Shown here: one piece after another, positions 54,767-62,972 of the stretch
How the letters are laid out: each line of letters opens with the position of its first letter
How positions within the stretch are numbered: position 1 is the stretch's first letter
Source: a virus
DNA length: 64,000 nucleotides
Virus record (IMG/VR): IMGVR_UViG_3300043539_000897
Coordinates: 1 to 64,000 of that record
Strand: one strand, 5' to 3'
Translations under genes and position numbers: made by a program
The notes under the pieces: model-generated
Told to the model about the DNA's origin: nothing
The model's input: the letters and a program-made list of their open reading frames with translations, nothing else
The model's database searches: none

Positions 54767-55615
54767 ATGAAACGTTCAGTAATAAAAGAACTTATTAAAA
54801 GATCAATGCGTGAAGTAGCTCCAAAGACAAATTCTGGTGTAATGACTCCCGAAGAGGAGAAAGATGCTGCTGCAATGGCTGCTATCAATAAATACGAAAA
54901 AGAAGAAAAAGAAATGGATCTCCGTAGCGGACCTTCTGTAGTTCCTGGAGCAGTTCCAATGAAGGAGGGTAGTAATATTCCTACCGATATTAAATGGGAA
55001 GTTGCAGACGTATTAGACTACTATGACAATTATAGTGCTGACTTAACTGTACATGGTTATTCACCTACAACAGGTAAGACTTACGGCGGCAGCGTTGTCG
55101 GCACAGAAGCTGGTGGCGGTGACTGGGATTTCCAAGAAAGCGATATAGATTATATTGAAGAAATGCCAGAGGATAGCCCTATAAATGAAGCATCTAGCAA
55201 ATCAGCTGAGATCTTAAACAGACCAGCTCACGCTATAAGCTTTGAACAGATGGGTATGATTATGATGCTTGCTGATGAACTAGGCGAAAATAGACAAGCT
55301 GACGAGTTTCTATCCGGAGTAGTTTCAAAGAAAGCAGCTCAGGCGTATATTGAAAAACTTATAACTAGGGTAGATGGTGAAGACGGTGTACTTGCTGAAG
55401 CAGAAAAAATTGTTGCTGCATGGGCTGAAAAGCAAACTATTAAGGAAGAAATGATCGGTGGGTATATTGATGTACTAGGTTCTGACTTCGAAGACGGTGT
55501 TAAGATGGTAGAGAAAGCTTGGAATGTATGGAAAGCAGGGTCAATGACAGAGCCAGGAATGGTTGACGGTGCTAGACAAGATATTATGACTCACATAGGG
55601 AATGCTCTAATCTAA
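54767..55615 (+). CDS. Possible virion/internal protein
   Basis: 282 aa. N-terminal basic helix MKRSVIKELIKRSMREVAPK unlike the MDNFDL leader, but the gene shares that family's layout: own late-type motif, an acidic middle with GSVVGTEAGGGDWDFQESDI, a PINEASSKSAEIL segment similar to MMNEAAESK of 23490, and a terminator merged with the next promoter. The C-terminal third is helical. Packaging in the head is a guess. Confidence 0.55.
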   Translation: MKRSVIKELIKRSMREVAPKTNSGVMTPEEEKDAAAMAAINKYEKEEKEMDLRSGPSVVPGAVPMKEGSNIPTDIKWEVADVLDYYDNYSADLTVHGYSPTTGKTYGGSVVGTEAGGGDWDFQESDIDYIEEMPEDSPINEASSKSAEILNRPAHAISFEQMGMIMMLADELGENRQADEFLSGVVSKKAAQAYIEKLITRVDGEDGVLAEAEKIVAAWAEKQTIKEEMIGGYIDVLGSDFEDGVKMVEKAWNVWKAGSMTEPGMVDGARQDIMTHIGNALI

Positions 55616-55637
55616 GCAAACCAAAAAATAAACTTTT

Positions 55638-55666
55638 AAGAGCCCTTGCAACCCAAGGGCTTTTTT
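55638..55666 (+). terminator. Terminator merged with polymerase promoter
   Basis: AGCCCTTG-CAACC-CAAGGGCT and six Ts, nearly the same as at 24225. Confidence 0.85.
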
Positions 55667-55676
55667 CATATATTTA
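55646..55676 (+). promoter_or_regulatory. Host-like promoter merged with terminator
   Basis: TTG at 55646 in the hairpin, 20 nt, TATATTTA at 55669-55676; ATG at 55681 is 4 nt further, so the start may be leaderless. Confidence 0.65.
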
Positions 55677-55680
55677 AGTA

Positions 55681-58017
55681 ATGGTTGTCGAAAAAAAGTA
55701 TTACCTTGTCAATAGCAAAGAGCTAGTTGATCTCCTTATCCAGCATATTAACGAGAAAGAGATTCTTGCTTATGATACAGAAACAGACTCTTTAAATACT
55801 CGCAAAGGAAGGATTATTGGTTTTTCTGTTTCGGGTGAAGAAGGAATGGGCTTTTATATGCCGACTATGTTTTGGAATAACGAAACTCAAACTCTTGACG
55901 AGTGTCAGATTGAAAGCATTGGCTGTCATCGAATAGCAAAGAAGATTATTTCGATGCTGGTTGGAAAGAAACTTGTTATGCATAATGCTTCTTTTGACTG
56001 CCGTTATACAGATAACTTCTACAAAGTCAACTTGCTACCTTCACTTTGGGTTGATACTGCTTTACTAGTTCACACGGTAAAAGAAGAAGGAGCATTCGGG
56101 TATGGAGCAAGTCCTTTCGGACTAAAATCAATCGCCATTATGATTCAAGATAAGATCGGTTTGAATGTTGAAGAAGCAGCTAACCAAGAACAGATCAACC
56201 TTAAGAACTCAATTAAGGAGAATGGCGGTTCAGTTACTAAAGATAACTTTGAGATTTACAAAGCAGATATTAACCTGTTGAGTGAATATGCTGCTGCGGA
56301 TACGGATCTTACTTTGCGTATTTGTAATCACTTTCTACCGGTTCTCGAGCATGAAGGACTAACTAAGTTCTTCTTTGAAGACGAAGTAATGCCCCTTTAT
56401 AGAGAGGTTACTATACCAATGGAAATCGAAGGGATAGCCCTTGATATACCTTTGATAGAACAAACTAGAGATGCTATCTTAACTGACCAGGAGAAGTATC
56501 GCCGGGCAGTAATTGAAGAACTACTTAAGCTACAAAAAGTTAAAGAATGGATTATCGATTCAGCATTAACTGAATTCCCTCCAGGTCATAAAGGAACTTG
56601 GGCTTGTACGTTGGTTGATATGTATAAGCTCCCTATACCTAAAAACTCGAGAAACTATTCTTTAAAGCAGGCTAACATCCTTATACTAGAGGATAGTCCG
56701 GTAAAAGATTATTTGCTTTCTGGAGATTTAGATTGCTTAACTGAAGAAGTTGTTACTAAAGTTTCTATGAAGCTTTGGAAAGACTTTAACGACGGGGAGT
56801 GGTTAAATATTCAATCAAAGAAGCAGTTAGGTGATATCGCTTTTAACTACTTGAAAGAGAAGCCGTTATCTAAAACGACTAAAGGCCAAGCTCAATTCGA
56901 TGATGATATGATTCAAGCTTTATCAGACAAATACGAATGGTGTAGGAACTTACGTATCTATAATAAGCTCCTAAAGATTAAGTCAACCTACGTGGATCGA
57001 TTTTACGATCAAGCAGAGGATGGACGTTTCTTCCCTTATTTTAAACAGAACGGAACTGTGTCAGGCAGATACGGATCTGACCTTCAGCAGTTACCTAAGC
57101 CTAAAGAAGATGGAGAAGCAGATCCAATCATCGTTAAATACAATAACGAGATCAGAGCATTCTTTACAACAGACCCTGGTTACTTGTTGATTGATAATGA
57201 CTTCGAGTCTTTAGAGCCTCACATTTTCGCTTCCATATCTAATGACGAAGCCATGCAAGAGATCTTTAGTCAAGGTCATGATTTCTATTCAACGGTTGCT
57301 ATCCGAACCGAAAAGCTTGACGAACAAAGAGATAAGTACCCCGACGGAGTATCAGCTGATAAAAAGGCTCCTAACTTCCTTAAGAAGCTTGATGCACCTA
57401 AACGAAATCAAGCAAAGGGTTATTCGTTAGGAGTTGCTTACGGAATGTCTCCTTACGCACTTGCAATGTCCTTAGGAGTACCTCAAGAAGAAGGAAAGAG
57501 GCTTCACGAAGGTTATATGAAAGGGTTCCCGGGAGTTGCTGAATGGATTGACAATTCAAGAGCATTGTTTAAAAGAGATGGCTTTATTAAAAACCAAGTA
57601 GGTCGAATCCGACACCTTGATAGAGGTAAAGCGGTTTATGATTCTTTTGGAGAAAGGATTATGGATTGGAAGTTTAGAAATGATCTTACTAAAGAGATTG
57701 GAGGAGATAATGTAAAGAGACTCTACGGAGATTATAAGAATGCTTTGAATAACTGCTTAAACTTTCAAATTCAATCTTTAGCAGCATCAGTGGTTAATCG
57801 AGCAGCTTTAGCCATTAATAGGGAGTTTAAGAGAAGAGACTGGGACGGTATCGTTATTGCCCAGATTCATGACCAATTGATCATTAAGATTAGAGAAGAC
57901 TTAGTTCATGAAGCAGCTGAAGTAGTTAAGCATGTTATGGAAACCACTACCCAGCTACCAGGGGTAACCTTAAAGGCACCACCGGAAATAGCAAAGAATT
58001 TTAGGGATGGTCACTAA
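55681..58017 (+). CDS. DNA polymerase, family A with 3'-5' exonuclease
   Basis: 778 aa. Exonuclease domain at the N-terminus: DTETDSLN with D32 and E34, MHNASFDCRYTDN, YAAADTDLTL. Polymerase domain: motif A LLIDNDFESLEPHIFAS (D505, D507), motif B RNQAKGYSLGVAYGMSPYAL (R575, K579), motif C AQIHDQLIIKI (D731). The main replicative polymerase. T4 itself uses a family B enzyme, so the replication set here is mosaic. It has a long insert around 330-420 with a PKNSRNYSLKQANIL segment. Confidence 0.93.
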   Translation: MVVEKKYYLVNSKELVDLLIQHINEKEILAYDTETDSLNTRKGRIIGFSVSGEEGMGFYMPTMFWNNETQTLDECQIESIGCHRIAKKIISMLVGKKLVMHNASFDCRYTDNFYKVNLLPSLWVDTALLVHTVKEEGAFGYGASPFGLKSIAIMIQDKIGLNVEEAANQEQINLKNSIKENGGSVTKDNFEIYKADINLLSEYAAADTDLTLRICNHFLPVLEHEGLTKFFFEDEVMPLYREVTIPMEIEGIALDIPLIEQTRDAILTDQEKYRRAVIEELLKLQKVKEWIIDSALTEFPPGHKGTWACTLVDMYKLPIPKNSRNYSLKQANILILEDSPVKDYLLSGDLDCLTEEVVTKVSMKLWKDFNDGEWLNIQSKKQLGDIAFNYLKEKPLSKTTKGQAQFDDDMIQALSDKYEWCRNLRIYNKLLKIKSTYVDRFYDQAEDGRFFPYFKQNGTVSGRYGSDLQQLPKPKEDGEADPIIVKYNNEIRAFFTTDPGYLLIDNDFESLEPHIFASISNDEAMQEIFSQGHDFYSTVAIRTEKLDEQRDKYPDGVSADKKAPNFLKKLDAPKRNQAKGYSLGVAYGMSPYALAMSLGVPQEEGKRLHEGYMKGFPGVAEWIDNSRALFKRDGFIKNQVGRIRHLDRGKAVYDSFGERIMDWKFRNDLTKEIGGDNVKRLYGDYKNALNNCLNFQIQSLAASVVNRAALAINREFKRRDWDGIVIAQIHDQLIIKIREDLVHEAAEVVKHVMETTTQLPGVTLKAPPEIAKNFRDGH

Positions 58018-58021
58018 GCAA

Positions 58022-58030
58022 TATTTATAT
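58022..58030 (+). promoter_or_regulatory. Late-type motif TATTTATAT
   Basis: 31 nt before the ATG at 58062, farther than most copies. Confidence 0.4.
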
Positions 58031-58061
58031 AAAATAATCGATTATTAGAATAAACATCTAA

Positions 58062-58349
58062 ATGGATAAAACAACACTTGAACGATTAGATGATGATGAT
58101 TGGTACAGCTTAAAACGAAAACCACTCCCATTATCAGCAGAAACTTTACTTAAATTAGGTAGGTGTTGCGGAAATAAATGCTTAAATTGTCCATACAAAC
58201 CAAAACATACCATAGGAAATGAAAATATTCACTTTGACCACGAAAGCCAAATCCCAATTAGACAAACTGATGGTGGAGGAACAATGCACCGAAGATCATT
58301 TTTTAAGAGTATCGGTGAAAGGTGGAGGTTGTTCTGGTCTAACTTATGA
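58062..58349 (+). CDS. DUF5522-like Cys-rich protein with overlapping tail
   Basis: 95 aa as read. Residues 1-50 hold the DUF5522-like pattern WYSLKRKPLPLSAETLLKLG, RCCGNKCLNCPYKPKH with four Cys, possibly metal-binding. From about residue 52 (58219) the frame overlaps the IscA-like gene in another frame for 131 nt, and the sequence there loses protein character. The true protein may end early through a lost stop. Confidence 0.55.
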   Translation: MDKTTLERLDDDDWYSLKRKPLPLSAETLLKLGRCCGNKCLNCPYKPKHTIGNENIHFDHESQIPIRQTDGGGTMHRRSFFKSIGERWRLFWSNL

Positions 58350-58551
58350 TTTAGACTTTGATGATACGATAGTTCCTTTTGATGAAATATCAGAAGATCA
58401 AGGTTTAAAATTAGTTATTGATAAAAGATCTCTACTGTATTTATTAGGAACCGAATTAGACTTTACTGAAGGCCTAAACGGCAAAGGATTCCTATTCACT
58501 AACCCAAACGCAAGCAGGACTTGCGGCTGCGGTGAAAGTTTTGGTATTTAA
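58219..58551 (+). CDS. IscA/HesB-type Fe-S carrier
   Basis: 110 aa. KGGGCSGLTYDLDFD and the C-terminal NASRTCGCGESFGI give the three conserved Cys of A-type carriers. These bind and transfer Fe-S clusters. In this phage a client could be QueE (4Fe-4S) or a host protein. It overlaps the DUF5522-like gene, suggesting coupling. Confidence 0.85.
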   Translation: MKIFTLTTKAKSQLDKLMVEEQCTEDHFLRVSVKGGGCSGLTYDLDFDDTIVPFDEISEDQGLKLVIDKRSLLYLLGTELDFTEGLNGKGFLFTNPNASRTCGCGESFGI

Positions 58552-58560
58552 TATTTATAA
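58552..58560 (+). promoter_or_regulatory. Late-type motif TATTTATAA, distant
   Basis: 48 nt before the ATG at 58609 and just upstream of a host-like promoter; may be incidental. Confidence 0.3.
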
Positions 58561-58568
58561 TAAACAAG

Positions 58569-58598
58569 TTGCAATTTAAATAAAAGTTCGTATATTAA
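58569..58598 (+). promoter_or_regulatory. Host-like promoter TTG-N19-TATATTAA
   Basis: TTG at 58569, 19 nt (one shorter than the rest), -7 at 58591-58598. Drives the chaperonin operon. Confidence 0.6.
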
Positions 58599-58608
58599 AA
58601 GTAAAGTT

Positions 58609-58896
58609 ATGGATAAAAAAGAGAAAAACTCGAGTATTTACACGATTACCGATCCGTTATTAGAACCCTATTACATTCAATACGATCAGTATTGCTACAC
58701 AGCTATTAAGAAAATTATTGCCGGAACTTCCGGAAGAGAGAGAGATCAAACGATTGGTTACTATTCTGATCTAGAAAGATGTTTAGATGTGATTGCAGAA
58801 GATTCAATTAAGAATAAAGATTATGATTCCCTGCAGAAATTTATCTCCGGTCATAAAACACGTTTACAAGAACTAAAACAAATAACAATAAAATGA
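58609..58896 (+). CDS. Unknown protein before groS
   Basis: 95 aa, helical and charged (LLEPYYIQYDQYCYTAIKKI, RERDQTIGYYSDLERCLDVI). ATGA overlap with the GroES gene. Not recognised. Confidence 0.6.
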   Translation: MDKKEKNSSIYTITDPLLEPYYIQYDQYCYTAIKKIIAGTSGRERDQTIGYYSDLERCLDVIAEDSIKNKDYDSLQKFISGHKTRLQELKQITIK

Positions 58897-59204
58897 AATT
58901 AAAAGCAATTTATAACGCAGTTATCCTTAAGCCTTACGAGTTGGAGGAAGAGTTACACGGGAACATCATCGTTCCAGATTTAGGAAATGAAAAGAATAAG
59001 ATCGGCCAGGTAATATCTGTCGGAGACGGAATAACAATCCCAGGAGTTGGTTTCGTAAAGACTACAGCCAAGTTCGGTGATATTGCCGTTCTACCAACGA
59101 TGGGCTTTACTAAGTTCGAATTCAAAGGAGAAGATTACTACATCGGTCCAGAGAATCAAATCTTAGCTATCATCGAAGACGATTTTACATCAGTACCTTT
59201 TTAA
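58893..59204 (+). CDS. groS: GroES-like co-chaperonin
   Basis: 103 aa. YNAVILKPYELEEELHGNII, then NKIGQVISVGDG, VKTTAKFGDIAVLPTMGFTK and YIGPENQILAII fit the GroES fold. The mobile loop (EEELHGNIIVPD) is present. It caps GroEL; the groEL gene follows 3 nt later. Confidence 0.88.
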   Translation: MKLKAIYNAVILKPYELEEELHGNIIVPDLGNEKNKIGQVISVGDGITIPGVGFVKTTAKFGDIAVLPTMGFTKFEFKGEDYYIGPENQILAIIEDDFTSVPF

Positions 59205-59207
59205 GTT

Positions 59208-60836
59208 ATGAGCAAACAGATAGAATATTCAAACCAAGCACGCAAGAAATTATCAGAAGGAATTGATAAGATTGCAAATGCAGTTACAGCAACTTTAGGA
59301 CCTAACGGCCGGAATGTTGTTTATAGAAATGAGACAGGTGAAGTTCGTTCTACCAAGGACGGAGTTACGGTTGCAAAGATTATCTCTTTGAAAGACCCAG
59401 TACATTCAATCGCCGTTGATATGCTTAAACAAGCAGCTATCAAGACAGCAAACATTGCTGGTGATGGAACTACTACAGCAACCCTACTTGCTCAATTCAT
59501 TACCAATCAAGGATTAAAAGCCTTAGATAACGGAGGTAATGCAGTACAAATTAAACGCGATATCGATAAAGCAGTTAAAGAAGTAATTGCTTACATCAAA
59601 GAAAATATCGCTGAAGATATTACTTCAGAGGGGCAGTTAGACCAGATCGCTTCTGTGTCTGCAAACAACGACCCTGAGGTAGGTTCTCTAATCACTTCAG
59701 CATTAGCTGCAGTAGGCAGAGACGGGATTGTTACTATTGAAGAATCTAGGACGGGTGATACCTACTTAGAGACAGTTGAAGGTATTCAGTTCGATCGAGG
59801 ATTTAAATCACCTCACTTCGTTACTGATAATGCAACTATGTCTTCAGTGTTAGACAATCCCTTAGTTTTAATTTATGATGGGAAGCTTTCACAGGCTAAG
59901 GACTTACTTCCTATCCTCGAATCAGTTTCATCTGATAATAAATCGTTGTTGATCATCTGCGAAGATATTGATAATGAAGCTTTGGCTACCTTGATTGTAA
60001 ATAAGATGAGAGGTACTATTAAAGTATGTGCAGTTAAAGCTCCTGACTTCGGAGATAGAAGAAAGCTTATCATGGAAGACATTGCAGTCTTGACAGGCGG
60101 TCAAGTAATCTCTCCTGAGAAAGGAATGAAGTTAAGCCGGGTAGATAAAGCATGGTTAGGTGAAGCACGCAAGGCTAATATCCAGAAAGAATCTACTACT
60201 ATCATCGACGGTAAAGGTGAAGTAGAAGCTATTACTTCTCGTATTGAAGACTTGAAAGCTCAGATCGATAATGCAAAGAGTCCTTTTGAGATGGAGAAGC
60301 TTCAGGAGCGTTTAGCTAAATTTACAGGCGGGGTATCAATCATTCACGTTGGAGGTAATTCAGAACTTGAAATGAAAGAGAAGAAGGACCGAGTAGAGGA
60401 TGCTTTACATGCTACAAGAGCTGCTATTGCTGAAGGAATTGTTCCTGGCGGCGGAATTGCTTTACTACGAAGTATGCCTAGCTGGACTGCCAGTGAGACA
60501 AGTACCGGATATCAAATTATATACATGGCATGTACAATGCCATTCTATAAAATTCTAACTAATGCTGGTTATGAGTACCAACAAATATCTGATATTAGCG
60601 GGCAAATTTGCGCGAATTCCGATAAGTGGACAGGTTGGAATCTTACAGAAGAGAATGTTACTAATTTAAAAGATGCTGGTATCATTGATCCATTTAAAGT
60701 AACTAGAACGGCTCTAGAGAATGCAGCATCAGTAGCAGGAACAATCCTATTGACTGAATGTGTAGTTGCAGATGAACTTACAGAGAACGGTTCTAACAGC
60801 ATGGACGATGCGTCTAATCAATTAATGCTAGGGTAA
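59208..60836 (+). CDS. groL: GroEL chaperonin
   Basis: 542 aa, normal length. ATPase motif GDGTTTATLLAQ (85-90 core), TVEGIQFDRGFKSPHF, APDFGDRRKLIMEDIAVLTG, VPGGGIALL and DPFKVTRTALENAASVAGTI are all conserved. The usual Gly-Gly-Met tail is replaced by SNQLMLG. Phages usually supply only a co-chaperonin; here the complete GroEL/GroES pair is encoded, probably to fold the phage's own capsid or other large proteins. Confidence 0.95.
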   Translation: MSKQIEYSNQARKKLSEGIDKIANAVTATLGPNGRNVVYRNETGEVRSTKDGVTVAKIISLKDPVHSIAVDMLKQAAIKTANIAGDGTTTATLLAQFITNQGLKALDNGGNAVQIKRDIDKAVKEVIAYIKENIAEDITSEGQLDQIASVSANNDPEVGSLITSALAAVGRDGIVTIEESRTGDTYLETVEGIQFDRGFKSPHFVTDNATMSSVLDNPLVLIYDGKLSQAKDLLPILESVSSDNKSLLIICEDIDNEALATLIVNKMRGTIKVCAVKAPDFGDRRKLIMEDIAVLTGGQVISPEKGMKLSRVDKAWLGEARKANIQKESTTIIDGKGEVEAITSRIEDLKAQIDNAKSPFEMEKLQERLAKFTGGVSIIHVGGNSELEMKEKKDRVEDALHATRAAIAEGIVPGGGIALLRSMPSWTASETSTGYQIIYMACTMPFYKILTNAGYEYQQISDISGQICANSDKWTGWNLTEENVTNLKDAGIIDPFKVTRTALENAASVAGTILLTECVVADELTENGSNSMDDASNQLMLG

Positions 60837-61144
60837 TGGTTGGCAAGGGGAGAATAGTTCTTATACAGGATAACATGTATGAGGTTGTTAGGATCTTAAA
60901 GCTTCGACCTGGAGCTGTTCTCCCTACCGAATCAGCCAATGAAATAAAAGAGGCATGGCATGCCGAGAAAGTATTCAAACACGGAGACGAATACTTCTTT
61001 GTTAATGAAGTACAAACAGTTGAACCATTAGAAGATGAACAAGACAGAAATCAAGGAGAGCTTACAGTTGATAGCACAGAGAACACCGCCGGGGGACAGA
61101 TGGACCTTGGAGGGGGAGATGGAGATCAGGAAGAGCATAACTGA
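60836..61144 (+). CDS. Unknown protein after groL
   Basis: 102 aa, TAATG overlap with groL. MVGKGRIVLIQDNMYEVVRI and EAWHAEKVFKHGDEYFFVNE, then an acidic low-complexity tail (GGQMDLGGGDGDQEEHN) that overlaps the next gene by 110 nt. The first 65 residues look genuine; the true end is uncertain. Confidence 0.5.
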   Translation: MVGKGRIVLIQDNMYEVVRILKLRPGAVLPTESANEIKEAWHAEKVFKHGDEYFFVNEVQTVEPLEDEQDRNQGELTVDSTENTAGGQMDLGGGDGDQEEHN

Positions 61145-61301
61145 TGCTTTAGAAGCTTATTACCAGAAAGCAACCTCAAAGCCTTTAGCCTACCGTCTGG
61201 AACCAATCCAGGGTAAATTATTTGCAATTAGAACTAGTGAAGTAGAAATACCAGAAGAACAACCAAAACAATATTCCATTTACGGAGATTACGAATTATG
61301 A
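61035..61301 (+). CDS. Unknown small protein
   Basis: 88 aa, helical N-terminus (NKTEIKESLQLIAQRTPPGD, MEIRKSITDALEAYYQK), then beta. It overlaps the tail of 60836 in another frame. ATGA overlap with the next gene. Confidence 0.5.
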   Translation: MNKTEIKESLQLIAQRTPPGDRWTLEGEMEIRKSITDALEAYYQKATSKPLAYRLEPIQGKLFAIRTSEVEIPEEQPKQYSIYGDYEL

Positions 61302-61543
61302 AACAACAAGACTTAAAACTCAACATCGACCTTAAAAATACCCAGCCGGTATTATCACCAGAAGGTAACCACGTTTTTGCCGAAGGAATGATCCTAAGGA
61401 AAATCTCTCGCTTTGTTGCAGGTACTGACGAAGATGCAGTAATGCCCATCCCAGTATTCTACGACGTTAAGACAGGAAAGATCCTATTAGATACTTTACC
61501 TAAAGACTTAAGAGAGGAATACGCTGATGAGCAGAAAGATTAA
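61298..61543 (+). CDS. Unknown small protein
   Basis: 81 aa, beta-rich (NTQPVLSPEGNHVFAEGMIL, VMPIPVFYDVKTGKILLDTL), acidic end. Overlaps the next start by 17 nt. I recall similar phage proteins without annotation. Confidence 0.6.
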   Translation: MKQQDLKLNIDLKNTQPVLSPEGNHVFAEGMILRKISRFVAGTDEDAVMPIPVFYDVKTGKILLDTLPKDLREEYADEQKD

Positions 61544-61763
61544 TTATACTAACTTCATTCCTGATTCTATTGTTGATTCTATCTTAAATAAGTTTGTTGA
61601 TAGAGCCGAGATGGGCTTTAAGAAATACAGCAACACTCTCGATAGAAAAGATCTAAGTAAAGTAGAATGGATCAACCACGCCCAAGAAGAACTCATGGAC
61701 GGTATTCTATACTTAGAAAGACTTAAACAGGAGATCGATGATCAAGTTACCGAAAGTAATTAA
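61527..61763 (+). CDS. MazG-like helical protein
   Basis: 78 aa. DRAEMGFKKYSNTLDRKDLS followed by WINHAQEELMDGILYLERLK is the small MazG-like nucleotide pyrophosphohydrolase pattern of phages (KYG.TL.R.DL...W..HA.EE..D...YLE). E/D residues for Mg are present in HAQEELMDG. It may remove harmful nucleotides or modulate alarmones. It overlaps the nuclease gene. Confidence 0.65.
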   Translation: MSRKINYTNFIPDSIVDSILNKFVDRAEMGFKKYSNTLDRKDLSKVEWINHAQEELMDGILYLERLKQEIDDQVTESN

Positions 61764-62691
61764 GCAGATCCGGGAGCATAAGCTTCTGGAGATCGACAAA
61801 GAGACTCAGAAGAACATCTCTTACTCTCAAATGCAGGTCTATAATCAATGTCCTCACCGTTGGAAGCTAACTTATAAAGACAAGATTAAAGTCTATAAGC
61901 CTTCCATTCATACTGTGTTCGGTAAAGCATTCCATGAAACAGTTCAGGACTGGCTAACAACCCTATATGAAGTATCAGGAGTGGCAGCCGATGCGATGGA
62001 CTTAGAAGATAAACTTTACGAAGGATTAATCTTCCATTACTCAGACGAGAAGAAGAATAACAACGGAGAGCATTTTGTTACTGCGAAAGACTTACAGGAG
62101 TTCTACGAAGACGGCTGCACTATCCTTAAGTATATTAAAAAGAATAGAGCAGCTTACTTCGGCAAACAGGGTTGGCATTTAGTAGGAGTTGAAATTCCAC
62201 TAATGATTCAACCTATTGAAGACCATCCGGGAGTATTATTCAAAGGCTTTATTGACTTAGTTCTATATCATGAACCTTCAGACGAGTATCATATCTTTGA
62301 TATCAAGACTTCGACCAGAGGTTGGGGTGACAAGGATAAGAAAGACGAGATGAAACAATCTCAATTGATCCTCTATAAGAATTTCTTTAATAAGCAGTTC
62401 GGAGTTAATCCGGAGAAGATTCATATTAAGTTCTTTATTGTTAAAAGAAAGCTTTGGGAACAATCTGATTTCGTTCAGAAGAGAGTGCAGGAGTTCATTC
62501 CAGCTTCAGGTCCGATTAAGACTAAGAAAGCAGTTGGTAAGATGGAAGAGTTTATTAAAGAATGTTTCGAACCGACAGGGGAGATAAAAGAGAGAGTGTA
62601 TGCAAGAACACCCTCGGCTAGTGCTTGTAAGTTTTGTCCGTTCTACGAACAGCCAAGGCACTGCGAGCATGCAGGGGCGAAGTTTAAATAA
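61738..62691 (+). CDS. PD-(D/E)XK nuclease, RecB/Cas4-like
   Basis: 317 aa. SYSQMQVYNQCPHRWKLTYK at the N-terminus, KGFIDLVLYHEPSDEYHIFD and IKTSTRG give the D...D-x-K core, and CKFCPFYEQPRHCEHAG closes a four-Cys set with the first Cys, as in iron-sulfur AddB/Cas4-like enzymes. It probably processes DNA ends in recombination. No Cas genes or CRISPR array are present. Confidence 0.82.
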   Translation: MIKLPKVIKQIREHKLLEIDKETQKNISYSQMQVYNQCPHRWKLTYKDKIKVYKPSIHTVFGKAFHETVQDWLTTLYEVSGVAADAMDLEDKLYEGLIFHYSDEKKNNNGEHFVTAKDLQEFYEDGCTILKYIKKNRAAYFGKQGWHLVGVEIPLMIQPIEDHPGVLFKGFIDLVLYHEPSDEYHIFDIKTSTRGWGDKDKKDEMKQSQLILYKNFFNKQFGVNPEKIHIKFFIVKRKLWEQSDFVQKRVQEFIPASGPIKTKKAVGKMEEFIKECFEPTGEIKERVYARTPSASACKFCPFYEQPRHCEHAGAKFK

Positions 62692-62719
62692 ATCTAGATC
62701 GCGAATTTAGGACAGTATA

Positions 62720-62728
62720 TATTTATTA
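62720..62728 (+). promoter_or_regulatory. Late-type motif TATTTATTA
   Basis: 13 nt before the ATG at 62742; a second ATATATTTATG touches the start codon. Confidence 0.5.
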
Positions 62729-62741
62729 TAAAGATATATTT

Positions 62742-62930
62742 ATGACAAAAGATACAACTAAAACAATGGTATTAACCTCCGTGAAGGTGGAACAAGACCA
62801 GTTCAATGATTTTAAAGTAGAGTGCGTACGCGACCGGTTCACTCTGCATAACCTTGTAAATAAATGCATTCACCTTTATTTGAACGATAAAGACTTTCGA
62901 AAGGCAATTATCGATTATCAAGAGAAATAA
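62742..62930 (+). CDS. Ribbon-helix-helix-type small protein
   Basis: 62 aa. MVLTSVKVEQDQFNDFKVEC, then RFTLHNLVNKCIHLYLND fits a short beta strand plus two helices of Arc/MetJ-type DNA-binding proteins, a pattern also seen in T4-like phages. It is monocistronic and could act as a transcriptional regulator. Confidence 0.65.
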   Translation: MTKDTTKTMVLTSVKVEQDQFNDFKVECVRDRFTLHNLVNKCIHLYLNDKDFRKAIIDYQEK

Positions 62931-62932
62931 GC

Positions 62933-62963
62933 TTGCCTTCCTCCCACTAATTAGTTATTTTAA
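62933..62963 (+). promoter_or_regulatory. Host-like promoter TTG-N20-TATTTTAA
   Basis: TTG at 62933, -7 at 62956-62963, 9 nt before the ATG at 62973. Confidence 0.6.
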
Positions 62964-62972
62964 AGTTATATT

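Noticed and set aside
61738-62691. Cas4 identity for the PD-(D/E)XK nuclease
   Set aside because: The fold and Cys set are shared with many phage recombination nucleases; without other Cas genes the CRISPR label is not supported.
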